A stretch of 55,395 nt of DNA from SVTX01 sp964526505 (GCA_964526505.1 CAZGJC010000009.1:1-55395), one strand, 5' to 3'; counted from the stretch's first letter, positions 34,710-43,749 are shown. Notes: generated by a model not told the origin, from the sequence alone. Translations and numbers: made by a program.

Positions 34710-36638
34710 TCAATTTTTTACTGTCTTTTTCTTAGAGCGTTTTTTCACCTCGGGCTTGTCAGTACAAGTTTGCAGAATAACCGCTCCGAGCGGAGGAAGT
34801 CTGAAACGCAATAAATTTTCTCCGTTCTCCTCAGAGCAAACAAGCAACGCCCCCGTGTTTGTAACTCCGCTTCCTCCGTAAATCTTTTCGTCCGAATTAA
34901 ATACCTCTCTGTAATTTGCGGTTGAAGGCATTTTGACACAATAATTCTCATACGTGTGCGGAGTGAAATTGATAAATACGGCAAGTTCACTGCCACCATC
35001 TGCAATTCGTCTGAATGATATGATGCTTCTGTCGTTATCATCGGCATCTATCCACTGAAAGCCATTCCATGAATCGTCCGCTTGCCAAAGTTGCGGATGT
35101 GCAAGGTAAAAATTATTGATATGTGCCGTATAAAGTTGATATCTCGCATGCATATCAAAATCGAGCATAAACCACTCTATCGAACTATCATAGTCCCACT
35201 CTCTGAACTGACCTATTTCACTGCCCATAAAATTGAGTTTTTTCCCTGGATGAGTCATCTGCCATGCAAGAGTTGCCCTTGCTCCGGCAAATTTATTCCA
35301 ATAGTCTCCGGGCATTTTGTCCACAAACGACTTTTTTCCGTGAACCACTTCGTCGTGAGAAAACGGCAAAACATACTTTTCATTAAAAGCGTACATAAGT
35401 GAAAATGTCAACTTGTTGTGACTGTACTTTCTGTATATCGGGTCTTTTTCAATGTACGCCAACGTGTCGTTCATCCATCCCATATTCCACTTCATATCGA
35501 AGCCCAGACCGCTGTCACCGTCAAAACTCGTAATGTTTTTCCAAGCACTTGATTCTTCCGCTATGGTAAGTACGTCCGGATATTCCTCTTTAACGGATTT
35601 ATTCAATTTTTTAAAGAACGCTACCGATTCAAGGTTTCTGTTGTCTCCGTATGAATTCGGAACCCATTCCCACTGTTCTTTGTCATAATCCAAATAAAGC
35701 ATCGACGCAACGGCATCAACACGCAAACCGTCCACGTGATACTTGTCAATCCAATAAAGTGCATTGGAAACAAGGAACGACTGTACCTCGGGACGTCCAA
35801 CGTCGAAGCATCTCGTTCCCCAGCCCCTGTTTTCCATACGACTCGGCGATTGATATTCATACAACGGTTGACCGTCAAATTCATATAAACCAAAGGCATC
35901 TTTCGGAAAATGTGCGGGAACCCAGTCCATAATGACGCCTATGCCGGCAGTGTGCATTATATCAACGAAATTCATAAACTGGTGCGGTGTACCGAAACGT
36001 GACGTCGGTGCGAAATATCCCCCAACCTGATAACCCCACGATCCGTCAAAAGGATGCTCGGCAACAGGCATGATTTCTATATGAGTGTACCCCATTTGCT
36101 TTACGTACGGTGCCAAATCGTCCGCAAGTTCTTTGTAGTTGAAATACGAACCGTCGTCGTGCCTTTTCCAAGAACCCAAATGCAGTTCATATATATTCAT
36201 CGGCTGTTTATAAAATCCCTCTTTGTTCAATTCGCTTCTGTGTGCAAGCCAACCCTCATCGTGCCAATCATATGCACGATTCAAGTCATATATGATACTC
36301 GCAGATTGAGGGGGTAAGTCCATACGAACTCCATAGGGGTCGGATTTGAAAATTTCTCTTCCGTGATTTATAAATTTATACTTATAAATATCGCCCTCAT
36401 GAATGTATTCAAGCGGAACAGACACTTCCCATATCCCACGCTCCGTGATTTTGGTCATAGGAAGAGAATTATCCCACGAATTGAAACTTCCGACAAGGTA
36501 TGCCCGTTCCGCATTTGGTGCCCAAACACGAAAATACACGCTATCATCTTCCGAATGCACCCCGAGATATGAATATGCCCTTCTTGCCGTTCCCTGATGG
36601 AACAAATATTGGTCGCTTGAATGTTTCAATTCCGACAT
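34710..36638 (-). CDS. glgB: 1,4-alpha-glucan branching enzyme
   Basis: GH13 branching enzyme that makes alpha-1,6 branches in glycogen; first gene of the cluster. The 642-residue protein has an N-terminal CBM48 domain (YFRVWAPNAERAYLVGSFNSW) and the barrel motifs DWVPAHFPKD, GLRVDAVASMLYLDY (nucleophile), TIAEESSAW (Glu) and LPFSHDEVVHGK (Asp). The ATG (MSELK) follows GGGAGGGAAT; a TTG four codons upstream lies inside the Shine-Dalgarno and is unlikely. A consensus promoter lies about 58 bp upstream. Confidence 0.97.
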   Translation of the reverse strand: MSELKHSSDQYLFHQGTARRAYSYLGVHSEDDSVYFRVWAPNAERAYLVGSFNSWDNSLPMTKITERGIWEVSVPLEYIHEGDIYKYKFINHGREIFKSDPYGVRMDLPPQSASIIYDLNRAYDWHDEGWLAHRSELNKEGFYKQPMNIYELHLGSWKRHDDGSYFNYKELADDLAPYVKQMGYTHIEIMPVAEHPFDGSWGYQVGGYFAPTSRFGTPHQFMNFVDIMHTAGIGVIMDWVPAHFPKDAFGLYEFDGQPLYEYQSPSRMENRGWGTRCFDVGRPEVQSFLVSNALYWIDKYHVDGLRVDAVASMLYLDYDKEQWEWVPNSYGDNRNLESVAFFKKLNKSVKEEYPDVLTIAEESSAWKNITSFDGDSGLGFDMKWNMGWMNDTLAYIEKDPIYRKYSHNKLTFSLMYAFNEKYVLPFSHDEVVHGKKSFVDKMPGDYWNKFAGARATLAWQMTHPGKKLNFMGSEIGQFREWDYDSSIEWFMLDFDMHARYQLYTAHINNFYLAHPQLWQADDSWNGFQWIDADDNDRSIISFRRIADGGSELAVFINFTPHTYENYCVKMPSTANYREVFNSDEKIYGGSGVTNTGALLVCSEENGENLLRFRLPPLGAVILQTCTDKPEVKKRSKKKTVKN

Positions 36639-36695
36639 ATTCCCTCCCAAAAACTCTTGATTTTATTACTGTTTTACGATTTTTGTCCACATTAA

Positions 36696-36724
36696 ATTAT
36701 ATCACATCACATCGTCCTTGTCAA
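36696..36724 (-). promoter_or_regulatory. Strong sigma-A promoter of the glg operon
   Basis: On the minus strand a perfect TTGACA (36724-36719), a 17-bp spacer and a perfect TATAAT (36701-36696) precede glgB. It is the only consensus promoter seen for the run glgB-glgC-glgD-glgA-glgP-GH13-folC-like. Confidence 0.85.
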
Positions 36725-36794
36725 TGAAAAATAGGTACAATTTTTACGACAAATATATTCAAAACTCACAAATTTTCAAAAATCCGTCATCATC

Positions 36795-36822
36795 TTGACA
36801 TAATCGTATTTTATGATATAAT
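36795..36822 (+). promoter_or_regulatory. Strong sigma-A promoter of the ABC transporter unit
   Basis: TTGACA (36795-36800), a 16-bp spacer and TATAAT (36817-36822), divergent from the glg promoter and about 45 bp before the ATPase gene. Confidence 0.8.
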
Positions 36823-36867
36823 TAAAGTCGCTAAGATAACGCATTAAAAAAATCGGAGGTACAGACT

Positions 36868-37533
36868 TTGATAGAGATAGCAAATCTCACGCAAAAATAT
36901 AAATCTGCCGTTATCCTTGATAATGTAAATATATCGGTAAAACAAGGTGAAATTCTCGGAATAATAGGAGACAAAGACTCCGGCAAGACAACTCTTATGG
37001 AAATCATCGCAGGTGTATTATCACCAAGCGTCGGAAATATAAAAATAGGCGAATTCGATATGGTCACGTATCCGTCGCAAGCGAAAAGACTGATCGGATA
37101 CGTCCCCGAGAAAATGGATTTATACGGTGAAATGACAGTGCTTGAATATCTTTCATTTGTTGCGGAAGCAAAAAAAATCCCGTATCAATCAATACAACAG
37201 GCAATAAAAAATGCCTTGTCGGCAACAGGACTGCTTGTGGTACGCAATGCGGTAATATCAAAACTCAACAAGGTTGCTCGTGTACGTCTCGCTCTTGCAC
37301 AGGCGGTTTTGCAAAACCCTTGTGTGCTGCTTCTCGACTGCCCCACGCTCGGGCTTTCAGATAGCGAATGCGTTGAGATATACAAACTAATCAAAACACT
37401 GTCTCAATCGAGAACAACCATTATAACTTCCCGTGACATCGAAGTTTCCGATATTTGCGACCGAACGTTGACTCTTTCATTCGGACATATAGACTACAAT
37501 TATCACACAGAAGAGACGGAGGAGCAGGCGTAA
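36868..37533 (+). CDS. GldA-like ABC transporter ATP-binding protein with degenerate motifs
   Basis: The 221-residue ATPase belongs by overall sequence to the GldA/CcmA-type ABC-2 exporters. Walker A is intact (GDKDSGKTTL, residues 34-43), as is the GYVPEKMDLYGEMTVLEYL segment. The other catalytic motifs are altered. The signature LSKGxRQR is LNKVARVR (about 133-140). The Walker B LDEPTxGLD is LDCPTLGLS with Cys158 for the catalytic Glu. The H-loop STH is TSRD (about 187-190). It may bind but poorly hydrolyse ATP. Translation starts at TTG, 7 nt after GGAGG. The stop overlaps the next gene's ATG (TAATG). Confidence 0.85.
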   Translation: MIEIANLTQKYKSAVILDNVNISVKQGEILGIIGDKDSGKTTLMEIIAGVLSPSVGNIKIGEFDMVTYPSQAKRLIGYVPEKMDLYGEMTVLEYLSFVAEAKKIPYQSIQQAIKNALSATGLLVVRNAVISKLNKVARVRLALAQAVLQNPCVLLLDCPTLGLSDSECVEIYKLIKTLSQSRTTIITSRDIEVSDICDRTLTLSFGHIDYNYHTEETEEQA

Positions 37534-39947
37534 TGGGTGCAGTATTCAAACGAGAATTCAGATCGTATTTAACAAAAATAACGGGTGCCGTTTTCATCGC
37601 CCTGTCTATTACAGTTCTCGGATTTTTCTTTATATTTACAAACATTTTAAACACTATCCCCCAAATCGAATACGGGCTTATGGGATCTGCAATAGCATTG
37701 ATTTTCACGATTCCATTCCTTTGTGCCTCTTTGCTCGCAAAAGAAAATCAAAATGGCAACTTGAAATTTCTGTTTTCCTTGCCGATAAAAACACACAGTA
37801 TCGTTTTAGGCAAATTCCTATCTGCCGTGGCGGTATTTGCCATACCCACGGCGATTATGTCATTGACTCCGCTGTTCCTTTCGCTCTACGGATCAGTAAT
37901 CTTTATACAGTCATATTGTTCGATACTTTCATATTTTCTCATAGGATGTGCTTTTATAGCCATTTGCCTGTTTATAAGTTCTCAAACCAAGTATCCCGCA
38001 CTTTCAATGCTCATTGGATTTTTAACACTCGGAATAATTTATTTTTCATCGTATGTGTGCAATTATATTCCGTCGACACCGCTTCCGTCACTCGTATCAA
38101 TTCTTGTCGTCGAAGTTATAGTTGCCGTTGTTGTCTACTTGATTTCCAAACGCATTCTTTGCGGTGTTGCAACTCTCGGAATAACGGCAATTCCTACTGT
38201 GATTTGCTATTTTATCTCAAAAAATTCTTTTTCTTCTTTGTTTTTGAAGATAGTTAAATTTGCGTCTCCGTTTGAACGATTTTCAAACGTAAACCAAGGA
38301 ATTTTCAGACTGTCCGATGTGATTTATTTCCTGTCGATAACAGCATTATTTATCTTGTTCTCTTACGTTTCCGTAGAAAGAGTGAGATACCGTAATACAC
38401 GTCTTGACAAATCAGAACAAAAACAATATGGCAACAACGCTAATCTGCCCACAAGAAAAACAGCAAAAATAACTTCGCTTGCAACACTTTGTATTATCGT
38501 ATTGAATCTTATGATTTGTATAACCCCGATTAAATCGGTGTTCGTAGACGCTTCGGGACTTCAAACGTATTCTATGTCCCAGAACTCAGAAATAATCGCA
38601 AAGCGTGCAGACGAAGATATTATTATGTATCTCCTTTGCGAAAACGGTATTCCAGACGAGGCAATAAAAGCCTTACTCGACAAATATTCTCTTGCAAATA
38701 AGCATATAAATTACAAGATTGTAGACGTAACCGCAAATCCCGATTTCGTCTCCGATTACATCGGCACGTCATATGACACGATAACCGACGGAGGGGCTAA
38801 GGTTATAAACAATCAAAGCATTATTGTCAAAAGCGAAAAAAGGCACACGACAATAGATTCTTCAAATTATTATCACTACCGAATAGGATCGGATACTTAC
38901 ACGGAAGAAGAACTGCAAAATTACAGTCGTCAGTTGGTCGCTCTCGGATACCAGGCTCTTACGGCAGAATCGTATCAAACTTACTTTGACGCAGATAATC
39001 TCATTGCCACGGCAATTGAATATGTTACCGAAGAAGAAGTAAAAACCGTATATACGTTAACCGGCTACGGAGATCGCAACGTAACTTCCAAATTCTACGA
39101 CAATCTCAAATATGCCGACATACAATACGCAGATCTTGACCTTTCAAGCGTCGATGATATTCCATCAAGTTGTTCTCCGCTCATTATAGTCGCACCTGAG
39201 CGTGACATATCCGACGCAGACACAGAAAAGATAATAAACTATATCAAAGTCGGAGGGGATATAATCCTCATATCATGTCCCGACAACACAAAAATGGCAA
39301 ATCTGCTAAAAATCACGGAAGAATTCGGAGTGACTGCAAAAGACGGTACAATATATGACTCTGATAAAAATCACTATCAGGAAAACGGTGAGCAATACGA
39401 TCTGATTTTGAACTGCGATACTAATAATGATATAGTTTATCAAATCAAATCTCGGTTTACAAGCATTTCAACAAACCCGAGATTCCCTCACGCTCACGCA
39501 ATAACACGTGTTAATAATCGCCCGGATAACGTTACAATATCGGATATGTTTTCAACCAGTGGAGATGCGTATATTGTCTACGACGATAACACGTCAACTA
39601 CCGAGGGCGAAATGCACCTTGCCGGTATATCGTCAAGCATATCTCACGACGATACGAATACTTCCGAACTCATTTGGTATTCTTCCTACGAAGCGTTTAC
39701 AGACGATTACCTCACTTCACGCCCGATAAATATGCTTTATCTGCTTATGTCTCTGTCAAAAATCACCGGAAACAACACTTATGAATCATCATTGATAATT
39801 GACTCTCGCAACATATCCGGAAATTTCCTTGAAATACAAATATCCGACGTGTACGTCTGCACCATCTTGTTTGTAACCGTCATCCTTGTTATCCTCGGTG
39901 CCGGTATTGCAACGTATGTTTGCAGAAAATTCCGCAAAAAAATTTAA
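37533..39947 (+). CDS. Fused GldF-GldG-type ABC-2 permease and auxiliary protein
   Basis: The 804-residue membrane protein fuses two parts usually separate in gliding-type (Gld) ABC systems. Residues about 1-290 have six membrane helices of an ABC-2 permease (VFKREFRSYLTKITGAVFIAL start). Residues about 305-750 have one helix followed by a large extracellular GldG-like domain (DEDIIMYLLCENG; IVAPERDISDADTEKIINYIKVGGDIIL), and a last helix with a short KKI tail ends it. The ATG overlaps the ATPase stop by one base. The cargo is unknown; the pairing with the altered ATPase suggests a dedicated, slow or regulatory exporter. Confidence 0.85.
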   Translation: MGAVFKREFRSYLTKITGAVFIALSITVLGFFFIFTNILNTIPQIEYGLMGSAIALIFTIPFLCASLLAKENQNGNLKFLFSLPIKTHSIVLGKFLSAVAVFAIPTAIMSLTPLFLSLYGSVIFIQSYCSILSYFLIGCAFIAICLFISSQTKYPALSMLIGFLTLGIIYFSSYVCNYIPSTPLPSLVSILVVEVIVAVVVYLISKRILCGVATLGITAIPTVICYFISKNSFSSLFLKIVKFASPFERFSNVNQGIFRLSDVIYFLSITALFILFSYVSVERVRYRNTRLDKSEQKQYGNNANLPTRKTAKITSLATLCIIVLNLMICITPIKSVFVDASGLQTYSMSQNSEIIAKRADEDIIMYLLCENGIPDEAIKALLDKYSLANKHINYKIVDVTANPDFVSDYIGTSYDTITDGGAKVINNQSIIVKSEKRHTTIDSSNYYHYRIGSDTYTEEELQNYSRQLVALGYQALTAESYQTYFDADNLIATAIEYVTEEEVKTVYTLTGYGDRNVTSKFYDNLKYADIQYADLDLSSVDDIPSSCSPLIIVAPERDISDADTEKIINYIKVGGDIILISCPDNTKMANLLKITEEFGVTAKDGTIYDSDKNHYQENGEQYDLILNCDTNNDIVYQIKSRFTSISTNPRFPHAHAITRVNNRPDNVTISDMFSTSGDAYIVYDDNTSTTEGEMHLAGISSSISHDDTNTSELIWYSSYEAFTDDYLTSRPINMLYLLMSLSKITGNNTYESSLIIDSRNISGNFLEIQISDVYVCTILFVTVILVILGAGIATYVCRKFRKKI

Positions 39948-39997
39948 AATTCGTTCGGTTCAGCCGACGGGTTTACCCGGAAAGGAATTTACACACA

Positions 39998-40393
39998 ATG
40001 AATATCGCTTTTTTTCTCACTCCCAAAAACAACGTGTCGTACCTGACAATGGGAGACTCTATGCGTCAAGGACTTGAAAAATTCAGACGTCACGGATACA
40101 CTGCCATTCCCGTAATATACGAAAACGGAAGATATGCCGGTTATATAACCGAGGGAGACTTTTTGAGAAGCATATTAAGTATAGGAACAATTGACCCCAA
40201 AGAACTTGAAAACATAACTCTTGACGAAGTTGTCAGGCGTGAAAATTTCGCCGTTGGAATTACGGCATCAATGGACAATCTGCTTTCGGAAATACTCGAC
40301 CATAACTTTGTTCCTGTAACGGACGACAGAGGAATGTTTATGGGAATAGTTACACGAAAAGCAATTATAAAATACTTCATCGAAAAGAAATAA
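39998..40393 (+). CDS. CBS-domain pair protein
   Basis: The 131-residue protein consists of two CBS domains: the first around QGLEKFRRHGYTAIPVIYENGRYAGYITEGDF, the second around DNLLSEILDHNFVPVTDDRGMFMGIVTRKAII. Such pairs bind adenosine nucleotides and usually signal energy or second-messenger state. The ATG follows GGAAAGGAATTTACACACA; an upstream frame start inside the previous gene's end is unlikely. It sits 50 bp after the Gld-type gene and before a strong terminator, so it may sense nucleotides for that transporter, but this is inference. Confidence 0.9.
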   Translation: MNIAFFLTPKNNVSYLTMGDSMRQGLEKFRRHGYTAIPVIYENGRYAGYITEGDFLRSILSIGTIDPKELENITLDEVVRRENFAVGITASMDNLLSEILDHNFVPVTDDRGMFMGIVTRKAIIKYFIEKK

Positions 40394-40401
40394 CGTTTCA
40401 T

Positions 40402-40436
40402 AACCGCATCCGCATTTTATTACGGATGCGGTTTTT
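40402..40436 (+). terminator. Intrinsic terminator after the CBS gene
   Basis: AACCGCATCCG (40402-40412) pairs with CGGATGCGGTT (40423-40433), followed by a T run. Confidence 0.9.
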
Positions 40437-40472
40437 TACACAATATAACATATGTGCAACAATACAATTACC

Positions 40473-40501
40473 TTGACAACGTTTGTTTTTTTTGATATAA
40501 T
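40473..40501 (+). promoter_or_regulatory. Strong sigma-A promoter of holB-ricT
   Basis: TTGACA (40473-40478), a 17-bp spacer and TATAAT (40496-40501), about 40 bp before the holB ATG. Confidence 0.85.
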
Positions 40502-40540
40502 AAAAACGTTATATTATGTACTTAGGGGGGAGGTTTTGAT

Positions 40541-41575
40541 ATGAACAATGCGACGTTTTCGTCAATAGTCGGCAACAAATCGTTATGTTCACGTCTTTGC
40601 CGTTCGATAAACGACAATACCCTTTCCCACGCATATATATTAGAAGGCGGAGAAGGAAGTGGCAGGCATACTATCGCCCTGAATACAATTGCGGCAATTT
40701 CATGCGAGGCAAGACAGCATGACGGAGAGACCATTCCTTGCGGAAAGTGTCTTTCTTGTAAAAAAATTTTCGAAAACAAATCTCCGGACATAATATATGT
40801 CGGACTTGAAGGCGACAAGTCAACCATAGGCGTTGACGCCGTACGATTGATAAAAAACGGTATTTATCTTCCCCCGACCGATCTCAGTGTAAAGGCATAT
40901 ATAATCGACCATGCCGAACAGATGACACCGCAAGCCCAAAATGCGTTTTTGCTAACGCTCGAAGAGCCTCCGTCTTACGTTATGTTCTTCTTAATATGCA
41001 ACAGCACGTCATCGTTGCTTGAAACCGTAAAAAGCCGTGCTCCCACACTGCGAACCGAAAAACTCGACGCTGACGAGATTAAGTCATATCTGCTTGCAAA
41101 CTCATCGGAAGCCGTAAAACTCAAAGAAAGATCTCCGAATGAATTTTCCGAACTTCTCTGTTGTTCTTCCGGTAGTATCGGTGTGGCTCTTTCGCTGCTT
41201 GACACCAAAAAAAGAAAACAAGTTTTTGAAAACAGAGAAACCGCAAAGAATTTTATAAATCTTGCGTCAGGTAAGCAAAACAGCGATAAACTTCAACTTG
41301 TCTTTTCCCTCGGCACCAAGAGGCAGGAAATTTGTGAGCGACTTTCATATATTCAATATGCACTTCGTGACCTTATAGTGCTCAAAAAAAGTTTTGACGC
41401 ACCGTTGTGTTTTTACGAAGACAGAGATGAAGCATCGGAACTTTCGACCCATTTTACATTGCGAAAACTGCTTGAAATTTACTCTGCGACAGAAATCGCC
41501 ACGGACGATTTGAAATGTAACGCCAACGTCAAACTAACACTGATAAATATGCTGAAAATGTCGAAAGTGATTTGA
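40541..41575 (+). CDS. holB: DNA polymerase III delta-prime subunit
   Basis: Clamp-loader subunit in chromosome replication. The 344-residue AAA+ protein has GGEGSGRHT in the Walker A place, with Arg instead of Lys, as common in delta-prime subunits that do not hydrolyse ATP. A zinc-binding CxxCxxC (PCGKCLSCKK) follows, then AYIIDHAEQMTPQAQNAFL and the sensor NSTSSLLETVKSRA. It is followed 20 bp on by ricT, the same order as holB-yaaT in Bacillus. Confidence 0.94.
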   Translation: MNNATFSSIVGNKSLCSRLCRSINDNTLSHAYILEGGEGSGRHTIALNTIAAISCEARQHDGETIPCGKCLSCKKIFENKSPDIIYVGLEGDKSTIGVDAVRLIKNGIYLPPTDLSVKAYIIDHAEQMTPQAQNAFLLTLEEPPSYVMFFLICNSTSSLLETVKSRAPTLRTEKLDADEIKSYLLANSSEAVKLKERSPNEFSELLCCSSGSIGVALSLLDTKKRKQVFENRETAKNFINLASGKQNSDKLQLVFSLGTKRQEICERLSYIQYALRDLIVLKKSFDAPLCFYEDRDEASELSTHFTLRKLLEIYSATEIATDDLKCNANVKLTLINMLKMSKVI

Positions 41576-41595
41576 CTTAACCGAAAGGATATATT

Positions 41596-42654
41596 ATGGA
41601 TACAAATAATAATTTAAATAACGAACAAAACAAAAAGCGACACAAGAAAAAGCCCTACTATAAGAAGAAAAAAAATAACAATGCAGATACTCAAACAACT
41701 CAATCCGAGCAGATTCAAGATGTTGATTTGATTTCAGAAGAAATTTCGGAGGAAGAAATTTCACTTCCAACCGAGGAATCGGAATCACCAAGCGTTACGG
41801 TTTGCGACGAGAACACACCGAAAATACACGTTTCCGGAGTAAGATTTAAATCCAACGGTAAAATATACTACTTCGACAAGCAAGGTCTCAATGTTGAAGA
41901 CGGAGCCCACGTAATAGTTGAAACCGCAAGAGGACTTGAATTCGGAGAGGCTGTTTTCGGTGACAAAGAAGTCCCCGAAACATCCCTTGTTCTTCCGCTT
42001 CGCCCCGTAGTACGTATTGCAACCGCCGAGGACGAGGAACACAATATCGAAAACAGAAAAAAAGAAGAAGATGCGTTTGTGGTTTGTATGGAAAAAATAC
42101 AAAAACACGAACTCGATATGAAACTTGTCGAAGTTCAATACACGTTTGATAATTCAAAACTTCTTTTCTACTTTACGTCAGCCGGAAGAGTTGACTTCCG
42201 TGAACTTGTCAAAGACCTTGCTTGCGTTTTTAAAACAAGAATAGAACTCCGACAAATAGGTATACGTGACGAGGCAAAAATAATGGGTGGAATCGGTGCC
42301 TGCGGAAGACCTCTCTGCTGTTCCACTTTTCTCTCGGACTTTGCACAGGTATCAATTAAAATGGCAAAAGAACAAAATCTTTCGCTCAATTCAGGAAAAA
42401 TATCGGGGTGCTGCGGACGACTTATGTGTTGCCTCCAATACGAATACTCAACTTATGAAGAAGAAACAGCAAAAACACCCAGGGTGGACTCAAAGGTAAA
42501 AACACCCGACGGAGTAGGAATTGTTACGGAAATAAGCCCTCTTGCGGGCAACGTCAAGGTTCGTCTTGACGAGCATCCGGACACACCGCCCAAAACATTT
42601 CACAGAGACAACGTAACCGTAATATGCCGTGCAGAGCATAAAGAGGAAAAATAA
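41596..42654 (+). CDS. ricT: RicT/YaaT (PSP1 domain) protein
   Basis: Member of the RicAFT (YmcA-YlbF-YaaT) complex, an Fe-S protein complex affecting sporulation, competence and mRNA maturation by RNase Y. The 352-residue protein has a 75-residue low-complexity start rich in Lys/Asn then Glu/Ser. The PSP1 domain follows, with the paired cysteine motifs GACGRPLCCSTFL and SGCCGRLMCCLQYEY. The N-terminal extension is longer than in Bacillus YaaT (about 275 residues in all). The ATG follows CCGAAAGGATATATT. Confidence 0.93.
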   Translation: MDTNNNLNNEQNKKRHKKKPYYKKKKNNNADTQTTQSEQIQDVDLISEEISEEEISLPTEESESPSVTVCDENTPKIHVSGVRFKSNGKIYYFDKQGLNVEDGAHVIVETARGLEFGEAVFGDKEVPETSLVLPLRPVVRIATAEDEEHNIENRKKEEDAFVVCMEKIQKHELDMKLVEVQYTFDNSKLLFYFTSAGRVDFRELVKDLACVFKTRIELRQIGIRDEAKIMGGIGACGRPLCCSTFLSDFAQVSIKMAKEQNLSLNSGKISGCCGRLMCCLQYEYSTYEEETAKTPRVDSKVKTPDGVGIVTEISPLAGNVKVRLDEHPDTPPKTFHRDNVTVICRAEHKEEK

Positions 42655-42689
42655 TTTTAAAAAAACGATAACTTTTTTTCAATTAGGTG

Positions 42690-42718
42690 TTGAAAAAAAA
42701 TATATTTTATGATATACT
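42690..42718 (+). promoter_or_regulatory. Sigma-A promoter of the ferredoxin gene
   Basis: TTGAAA (42690-42695), a 17-bp spacer and TATACT (42713-42718), 36 bp before the ferredoxin ATG. Confidence 0.75.
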
Positions 42719-42754
42719 GTACCCGTAAAATGTTTTAAACGGAGGAAATGATCA

Positions 42755-42925
42755 ATGGCATACAAGATTACCGAAGATTGCATCGCTTGCGGTGCGTGTG
42801 CGGCTGAATGTCCCGTAGAGGCTATCAGCGAAGGCGACGGCAAGTACGAAATCGACGCTGACAAGTGCATTGACTGTGGCAACTGTGCAGACACTTGCCC
42901 CGTAGGTGCTCCCACTCAGGACTAA
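42755..42925 (+). CDS. 2[4Fe-4S] ferredoxin
   Basis: The 56-residue clostridial-type ferredoxin is a low-potential electron carrier for fermentative redox enzymes. It has two complete cluster motifs, CIACGACAAECP (residues 9-20) and CIDCGNCADTCP (about 38-49). The ATG follows GGAGGAAATGATCA. Codons are strongly biased (GGT, GCT, AAC, GAC, TGT), as in highly expressed genes, and it has its own promoter and terminator. It lies between ricT and the TrmN6-like gene, where Bacillus has yabA. Confidence 0.97.
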   Translation: MAYKITEDCIACGACAAECPVEAISEGDGKYEIDADKCIDCGNCADTCPVGAPTQD

Positions 42926-42935
42926 TACCAGGATT

Positions 42936-42966
42936 TTACGCCGAGCATTCTCGGCGTAATTTTTTT
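42936..42966 (+). terminator. Intrinsic terminator of the ferredoxin gene
   Basis: TTACGCCGAG (42936-42945) pairs with CTCGGCGTAA (42950-42959), followed by seven T. Confidence 0.92.
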
Positions 42967-42981
42967 AAAAACGGAGAAATT

Positions 42982-43749
42982 ATGGACTCACAAAACAGTT
43001 CACTTAAAATAAATCAAAAACTTGCATTGTCTCAAAACAAAAAAACTCTTACCTTCGGAACAGACGCATACCTTTTGTCGGCATATGTAACGGGCGGTGC
43101 AAATAAAACAGCCGTTGAACTCGGAAGCGGATCGGGAGTTATTTCCCTGCTGTGTCAGTCAAGAGATAAATTCGCACACATATATGCCGTGGAAATACAA
43201 AAAGAACTTGCGGAACTTATACAAAAAAACGCATCGGACAATTTTCTTTCCGATAAAATAACACCTATTTGTATGGACGTAAGAGACGTCACCACAAAAA
43301 GCACAAACGGAGAGGTCGACTGTGTTTTCGCAAATCCGCCGTATATGAAAGTGAATTCAGGAAAGCGAAACGAACACGATGAAAAATTCATAGCACGACA
43401 CGAGGTTTTCGGAGACGTCTCGGATTTTTGTGCGTGTGCTTGTAGGCTTCTGAAACACGGCGGGAAATTTTACACCGTATGGAGACCCGACAGGCTCACC
43501 GATCTTCTCTATGCCTTGCGTCAAAACAAACTCGAACCCAAAAAAATCATTTTTGTTCACGCATACCCAACGTCAAAGCCGTCTGTAATACTTACAGAAT
43601 CTATAAAAGGCGGTGCGTCAGGCAACAAACTGTTTCCGCCACTATATCTGTCGAACAGCCGTCAGGACAGTATATCGGGCATTTTATCGGACGATGCAAA
43701 AACAATATATGAAACCGGCTCATTTGAGCAATTTTTCAAAAACAACTGA
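42982..43749 (+). CDS. TrmN6/YabB-type tRNA1(Val) (adenine-N6)-methyltransferase
   Basis: The 255-residue class I SAM methyltransferase has FGTDAYLLSAYV at the start, the SAM loop AVELGSGSGVISLL, and the N6-adenine catalytic motif NPPY in VFANPPYMKV. This layout matches YfiC/TrmN6 and Bacillus YabB, expected to methylate A37 of tRNA-Val. The ATG at 42982 follows ACGGAGAAATT; the frame is open further upstream, but that part runs through the ferredoxin end and terminator. The position after holB-ricT matches yabB in Bacillus. Confidence 0.88.
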   Translation: MDSQNSSLKINQKLALSQNKKTLTFGTDAYLLSAYVTGGANKTAVELGSGSGVISLLCQSRDKFAHIYAVEIQKELAELIQKNASDNFLSDKITPICMDVRDVTTKSTNGEVDCVFANPPYMKVNSGKRNEHDEKFIARHEVFGDVSDFCACACRLLKHGGKFYTVWRPDRLTDLLYALRQNKLEPKKIIFVHAYPTSKPSVILTESIKGGASGNKLFPPLYLSNSRQDSISGILSDDAKTIYETGSFEQFFKNN

